Positions 60,241 to 64,000 of a stretch of 64,000 bases of DNA are shown here, piece after piece. Each line of letters opens with the position of its first letter. Position 1 is the first letter of the stretch. Made by a program: the position numbers and the translations under genes. The notes under the pieces are model-generated. The model was not told where the DNA came from. It was given only the letters and a program-made list of their open reading frames with translations, and ran no database searches. This stretch comes from Pseudomonas sp. 14P_8.1_Bac3 (GTDB taxonomy: Bacteria > Pseudomonadota > Gammaproteobacteria > Pseudomonadales > Pseudomonadaceae). The stretch spans positions 49,129-113,128 of the forward strand of contig NZ_JANLOD010000061.1 of assembly GCF_025466085.1 (NCBI RefSeq), in the 5' to 3' direction.

Positions 60241-60825
60241 ATGCCTCGAGTTTCCCGCAAACAAGCCGAACTGAACCGCGAGATCATCGTCGAGGCCGCC
60301 ACGCGCCTGTTTCGTGAGCGCGGCCTGCACGGCATCAGCGTCGTCGACGTGATGGCCGCGGCCGGCCTGACCCATGGCGGTTTCTACGGTCACTTCGATT
60401 CCAAGGAAGCACTCGCGCAGGAAGCCTGCTCCCGGGCGTTCACGCAATCGATGGAGCGCTGGAAGCTGAAAATCGAAGGCCACGACGACGAGCGTTCGGC
60501 CCGCGAGAGCATCATTGCGCCGTACCTGTCGGCCGCCAACCGCGACAATCCCGGCGAGAGCTGCCCGGTGACCGCATTTGCCGGCGACATGTGCCATGAA
60601 ACCTCTGAGAGCGGCTTGCACCAGACCTACACCCAAGGCCTGGAAGCCTTGCTGCAGATGCTCGCGCCGCTGATGGGGGCAGACCAGCCCGAGGCGAATC
60701 GACAGAAAGCGCTGGTCGATTATTCGTTGATGGTTGGCGCGCTGACACTGGCCCGCGCCACCCGTGGCGACGCCTTGTCCGATGAAATTCTGGAGGCCGC
60801 GCGAACCTTTCTCACAGCTTCATAA
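60241..60825 (+). CDS. TetR/AcrR-family transcriptional regulator
   Basis: A 194-residue TetR-family regulator. The N-terminal HTH (about 10-57) shows IIVEAATRLFRERGLHGISVVDVMAAAGLTHGGFYGHFDSKEAL, the TetR consensus. The C-terminal ligand-binding domain (about 80-190) has ESCPVTAFAGDM, common in the AcrR/YcdC-like group that may sense electrophiles through a cysteine. It lies 114 bp after the tautomerase gene and 110 bp before the dehydrogenase gene on the same strand and could control either. Confidence 0.88.
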   Translation: MPRVSRKQAELNREIIVEAATRLFRERGLHGISVVDVMAAAGLTHGGFYGHFDSKEALAQEACSRAFTQSMERWKLKIEGHDDERSARESIIAPYLSAANRDNPGESCPVTAFAGDMCHETSESGLHQTYTQGLEALLQMLAPLMGADQPEANRQKALVDYSLMVGALTLARATRGDALSDEILEAARTFLTAS

Positions 60826-60935
60826 TGTGTCATCCCTGTTCCGCTATGATCATCTGGCAGTGCTGCAATTTTTATCGTTGCCAATGCGTTTTATAGCCAG
60901 CAATCTCTAGGATATTCAAGCAACAGGAGCCCAGC

Positions 60936-61922
60936 ATGCCCGCAACCGTTTTGGTGTTGGTTGAAACCATCAACGATTACCTGCCGATTCTCGAACATCA
61001 GGGCTTTCACCTGATTCTGGCCCCTACCCCTGCCGAGCGCGCCGAAGCCATTGCCACTCACGGCGCGCGTATCGATGCCGTACTCACTCGCGGTCCGTTG
61101 GGCTTGTACGCCGATGAAATCGCGGCACTGGCGGCGCTGAAAATCATTTGCGTGATCGGTGCCGGTTACGAGCACGTCGACCTGCAGGCCGCGGCCGACC
61201 GTGGCATTACCGTCACCAACGGCGCCGGGGTCAATGCCTCGTCGGTCGCCGATCACGCGATGGCGATGCTGCTGTCCCTGGTCCGTGACATTCCCCGCTG
61301 CGACGCCGCCGTGCGCCGGGGCGAGTGGCCGAAAATCATGCGCCCTTCCCTTGCGGGCAAACGCTTGGGCATCCTCGGGCTGGGTGCCGTCGGCATGGCC
61401 ATCGCCAAACGCGCGGCCAACGGCTTCGACATGTCGATCAGCTACCACAACCGCCAGCACCGCAGCGACGTGTCATACAGCTTCTGCTCGACCCCGACCG
61501 AACTGGCCCGCGCCTCGGATTTCCTGGTGGTAGCCACACCCGGCGGGCTCGGCACCCGGAGCCTGATCAACAAAGCGGTGCTGGATGCACTGGGGCCGCA
61601 AGGATTCCTGATCAACATCGCCCGAGCGAGCGTGGTGGTCACGGCTGACTTGATCAGCGCCCTGGAGCAACGGCGCATTGCCGGCGCAGGGCTGGATGTC
61701 TTCGATCACGAACCTCAGGTGCCGGACGCCCTGAAAGCGCTGGGCAACGTGATCCTCACGCCGCATGTCGCCGGCCTGTCGCCCGAAGCCACCCGGGGCA
61801 CCGTCGAACTGGTCGGGCGCAACCTGATGGCGTTCTTTTCCGGTCAACCGGTGCTCACCCCCATCGAGCTGCCAGCGTCGGCCTCAGCCACGCCGCCTGC
61901 GGAAAACAATGCGGTTCTGTAG
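60936..61922 (+). CDS. 2-hydroxyacid dehydrogenase (glyoxylate/hydroxypyruvate reductase-like)
   Basis: A 328-residue NAD(P)-dependent dehydrogenase. Rossmann motif LGILGLGAVGMAIAKRA; catalytic Arg in INIARASVVV, acidic residue in FDHEPQVP and His in TPHVAGLSPEATRG. The overall layout, with VLTRGPLGLYADEIAAL and GAGYEHVDLQAAADRGI near the start, suits enzymes that reduce glyoxylate, hydroxypyruvate or similar keto acids. CAGGAG lies about 10 nt before the ATG. It may be regulated by the TetR protein upstream. Confidence 0.87.
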   Translation: MPATVLVLVETINDYLPILEHQGFHLILAPTPAERAEAIATHGARIDAVLTRGPLGLYADEIAALAALKIICVIGAGYEHVDLQAAADRGITVTNGAGVNASSVADHAMAMLLSLVRDIPRCDAAVRRGEWPKIMRPSLAGKRLGILGLGAVGMAIAKRAANGFDMSISYHNRQHRSDVSYSFCSTPTELARASDFLVVATPGGLGTRSLINKAVLDALGPQGFLINIARASVVVTADLISALEQRRIAGAGLDVFDHEPQVPDALKALGNVILTPHVAGLSPEATRGTVELVGRNLMAFFSGQPVLTPIELPASASATPPAENNAVL

Positions 61923-62065
61923 GACAATTCAAACAGGTGTATCAAAAGCAATGATTGCCCGGCAACACGCTCACCTATAAGGGCCGATCGCGGTTGTGGG
62001 TGCCGGGTGTGCGCATTAGATTAGCCAATAGTTTCAGGCCTCCAGAATAAGCAGAAGGGATAAGC

Positions 62066-63133
62066 ATGGCGCTTACTGATCAGTCCACCCGTATCCGCAC
62101 CGGCGAAGAACTCGATGCCAGCCTGATCGATCCGTACCTCAAGACGCACATACCGGGCCTTAGTGGCCTGCCGCAGATCAGCCAGTTTCCGGGCGGCGCG
62201 TCGAACCTCACCTACTTGCTGGAATACCCCGAACAGGAGTTTGTCCTGCGCCGGCCGCCGTTCGGCCACAAGGCCAAATCCGCCCACGACATGGGCCGCG
62301 AATTTCGTATCCTCAATCAGCTGCGTGACGGCTTCCCGTACTGCCCGAAAGCCTACGTGCACTGCACCGACGAGTCAGTGCTCGGTGCCGAGTTCTATGT
62401 GATGGAACGGGTCAACGGCATCATCCTGCGTTCGGAACTGCCGCCGGAGCTGGGCCTGGACGCGGCGAAAACCAAAGCCCTGTGCAAGAGTTTCATCGAC
62501 AAGTTCGTCGAACTGCACCAGGTGGATTACAACGCCTATGGCCTCGGCGATCTCGGCAAACCCGAAGGTTACGTGGCGCGGCAGATCAAGGGCTGGAGCG
62601 ATCGCTATGAGAAAGCCCTGACCCCGGACGCGCCGCAGTGGCAAGCGGTGAAAGCCTGGCTCAACGACAAGATGCCCGCCGACCATCCGACGTCGAGCAT
62701 CGTGCACAACGACTACCGCTTCGACAACGTGATCCTCGACCCGAACAACCCGATGCAGATCATCGGCGTGCTCGATTGGGAACTGACCACCCTCGGCGAT
62801 CCGCTGATGGACCTGGGCAACACCCTCGCCTACTGGATCGAAGCCGGCGACCCGGCGCCGGTGCAACTGATGCGCCGCCAGCCGAGCCACGCGCCGGGCA
62901 TGTTGACCCGCCGCGAATTCGTCGATTACTACGCCCAGCGCTCGGGCATCGAGATCAACAATTTCGACTTCTACTACACCTACGGCCTGTTCCGCCTCGC
63001 CGGCATCGTGCAGCAGATCTACTACCGCTTCTTCCATGGCCAGACCCAGGACAAACGCTTCGCGCAGTTCATTCACATGAACAAACTGCTGGAGCAGATG
63101 AGCTTGCAGGTCATCCAGAAATCCACGCTTTGA
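62066..63133 (+). CDS. APH-type phosphotransferase (ACAD10/11 N-domain-like)
   Basis: A 355-residue cytoplasmic kinase-like protein. Lys-containing N-lobe (QFPGGASNLTYLLEYPEQEFVLRRPP), catalytic loop HNDYRFDNVILD and the metal site VLDWELTTLGDPLMDLG match the aminoglycoside phosphotransferase fold. The closest group is that fused to acyl-CoA dehydrogenases in ACAD10/11 or encoded beside them, thought to phosphorylate 4-hydroxy acids so that they can be broken down. An SDR gene follows by 49 bp and is probably in the same operon; an acyl-CoA dehydrogenase may lie past the window end. Confidence 0.87.
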   Translation: MALTDQSTRIRTGEELDASLIDPYLKTHIPGLSGLPQISQFPGGASNLTYLLEYPEQEFVLRRPPFGHKAKSAHDMGREFRILNQLRDGFPYCPKAYVHCTDESVLGAEFYVMERVNGIILRSELPPELGLDAAKTKALCKSFIDKFVELHQVDYNAYGLGDLGKPEGYVARQIKGWSDRYEKALTPDAPQWQAVKAWLNDKMPADHPTSSIVHNDYRFDNVILDPNNPMQIIGVLDWELTTLGDPLMDLGNTLAYWIEAGDPAPVQLMRRQPSHAPGMLTRREFVDYYAQRSGIEINNFDFYYTYGLFRLAGIVQQIYYRFFHGQTQDKRFAQFIHMNKLLEQMSLQVIQKSTL

Positions 63134-63182
63134 TCTCGTGATGAGTGCCTGAAACACGGCCCGCTAATAACAAGGAACCCGC

Positions 63183-63950
63183 ATGTCCAAGACTCAGTTG
63201 TTCGACCTCGACGGCAAGATCGCTTTCGTTTCCGGCGCCAGCCGCGGCATCGGTGAAGCGATTGCCAAACTGCTGGCCCAGCAAGGCGCCCACGTGATCG
63301 TCTCCAGCCGCAAGCTTGAGGGCTGCCAGCACGTGGCCGACGCGATCATCGCCGCGGGTGGCAAAGCCACCGCCGTTGCCTGCCACATCGGAGAAATGGA
63401 GCAGATCAGCCAGGTCTTCGCCGGCATCCGCGAGCAGTTCGGGCGCCTCGACATCCTGGTCAACAACGCGGCGACCAACCCGCAATTCTGCAACGTGCTG
63501 GACACCGACCTCAGCGCCTTCCAGAAAACCGTTGATGTGAACATCCGCGGCTACTTCTTCATGTCCGTCGAAGCCGGCAAGCTGATGCGCGACAACGGCG
63601 GCGGCAGCATCATCAACGTGGCGTCGATCAACGGCATCTCGCCGGGGATTTTCCAGGGCATCTACTCGGTGACCAAGGCGGCGGTGATCAACATGACCAA
63701 AGTGTTCGCCAAGGAATGCGCGCAATTCGGCATCCGCTGCAACGCGCTGTTGCCGGGGCTGACCGACACCAAGTTCGCGTCGGCACTGGTGAAGAACGAG
63801 GCGATCCTGAACACGGCGCTGGCGCAGATTCCGCTCAAGCGTGTGGCGGATCCGAGTGAAATGGCAGGGGCGGTGCTGTACCTGGCGAGCGACGCGTCCA
63901 GCTACACCACCGGTGTATCGCTGAACGTCGACGGCGGCTTCCTCTCCTGA
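63183..63950 (+). CDS. Short-chain dehydrogenase/reductase
   Basis: A 255-residue classical SDR. Cofactor motif SGASRGIGEAIAKLL (TGxxxGIG type), NNAATNP, the catalytic serine in INVASINGISPG, and Y161 and K165 in YSVTKAA. The C-terminal PLKRVADPSEMAGAVLYLASDASSYTTG and NVDGGF are typical of the FabG-like group. It oxidises or reduces a hydroxyl/keto group with NAD(P). AAGGA lies just before the ATG. It follows the phosphotransferase gene, which suggests hydroxy-acid or acyl-chain catabolism. Confidence 0.9.
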   Translation: MSKTQLFDLDGKIAFVSGASRGIGEAIAKLLAQQGAHVIVSSRKLEGCQHVADAIIAAGGKATAVACHIGEMEQISQVFAGIREQFGRLDILVNNAATNPQFCNVLDTDLSAFQKTVDVNIRGYFFMSVEAGKLMRDNGGGSIINVASINGISPGIFQGIYSVTKAAVINMTKVFAKECAQFGIRCNALLPGLTDTKFASALVKNEAILNTALAQIPLKRVADPSEMAGAVLYLASDASSYTTGVSLNVDGGFLS

Positions 63951-63963
63951 CCCACCGCCCTCC

Positions 63964-64000
63964 CTGTAGGAGCGGGGGTGGGGGGGGGGGGGGCGGACCC
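63964..64000. other. REP arm running into a G-homopolymer at the window end
   Basis: CTGTAGGAGCG begins a REP arm of the type seen elsewhere, then turns into a run of G broken by T and C. The run is unlike any other sequence in the window and is probably an assembly or sequencing artefact at a contig end. Confidence 0.6.

Noticed and set aside
1..64000. tRNA, rRNA, CRISPR array, IS element or prophage
   Set aside because: No cloverleaf ending in CCA, no direct-repeat/spacer pattern, no transposase, integrase or phage structural gene was seen; the dispersed palindromes are REP elements.

Overview
The window comes from the chromosome of a fluorescent pseudomonad, most likely the Pseudomonas fluorescens group. 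The evidence is GC-rich coding DNA, Pseudomonas-type REP/REPIN palindromes in many intergenic gaps, a pyoverdine acylase (pvdQ), a ptxS-kguEKTD 2-ketogluconate locus with intact PtxS operators, and acnB, miaE and dpkA homologues close to the Pseudomonas proteins. I see no rRNA, tRNA, prophage, IS element or CRISPR array. The left edge cuts a gene and the right edge is a G-run that looks like a contig end.

Layout. 1-5.2 kb: antiporter-ldcA (translationally coupled), two small genes, and dpkA; several of these suit basic amino acid/lysine-pipecolate metabolism. 5.4-10.2 kb: one 1595-residue toxin-like protein with four internal repeats and a C-terminal HExxH domain. 10.5-13.9 kb: a FecR-type anti-sigma protein convergent with pvdQ. 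14.2-21.8 kb: a Fur-like winged-helix protein, small membrane and lipoprotein genes, a LysR/aldo-keto reductase divergent pair, DUF411-YqaA, a hydrolase-dehydrogenase pair and a methyltransferase. 21.9-24.4 kb: cytochrome b561, TPR protein, ECF sigma factor and anti-sigma factor in one tight cluster; the sigma gene appears to start at ATC. 24.5-31.5 kb: a two-component system divergent from an RND efflux pump without its outer-membrane channel. 31.5-35.1 kb: DUF1345 protein, a four-FN3-domain protein, AraC regulator and LysE exporter. 35.2-40.5 kb: ptxS and kguE-K-T-D, controlled by two identical 14-bp operators.

40.6-43.4 kb: an aminotransferase, then the most unusual locus: a 94-residue protein that is only the DNA-binding domain of a LasR-type quorum-sensing regulator, preceded by a textbook-shaped 20-bp lux-box dyad placed like a LuxR-dependent promoter, and followed by a NarL-type response regulator with no kinase beside it. 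43.4-49.3 kb: an RHS protein that has lost its N-terminal part at a REPIN, and a chemoreceptor. 49.6-54.9 kb: glycerate kinase, a secreted trypsin-like protease, miaE, a tandem universal stress protein and a DUF1289 protein. 55.0-57.9 kb: acnB with a long leader that contains a strongly base-paired RNA candidate. 58.2-64.0 kb: an HAAAP permease, tautomerase, TetR regulator, 2-hydroxyacid dehydrogenase, and a phosphotransferase-SDR pair.

Functional names rest on recognition of the encoded protein families and of motifs read directly from the sequence; no database search was run. Regulatory sites and RNA structures were paired by hand.
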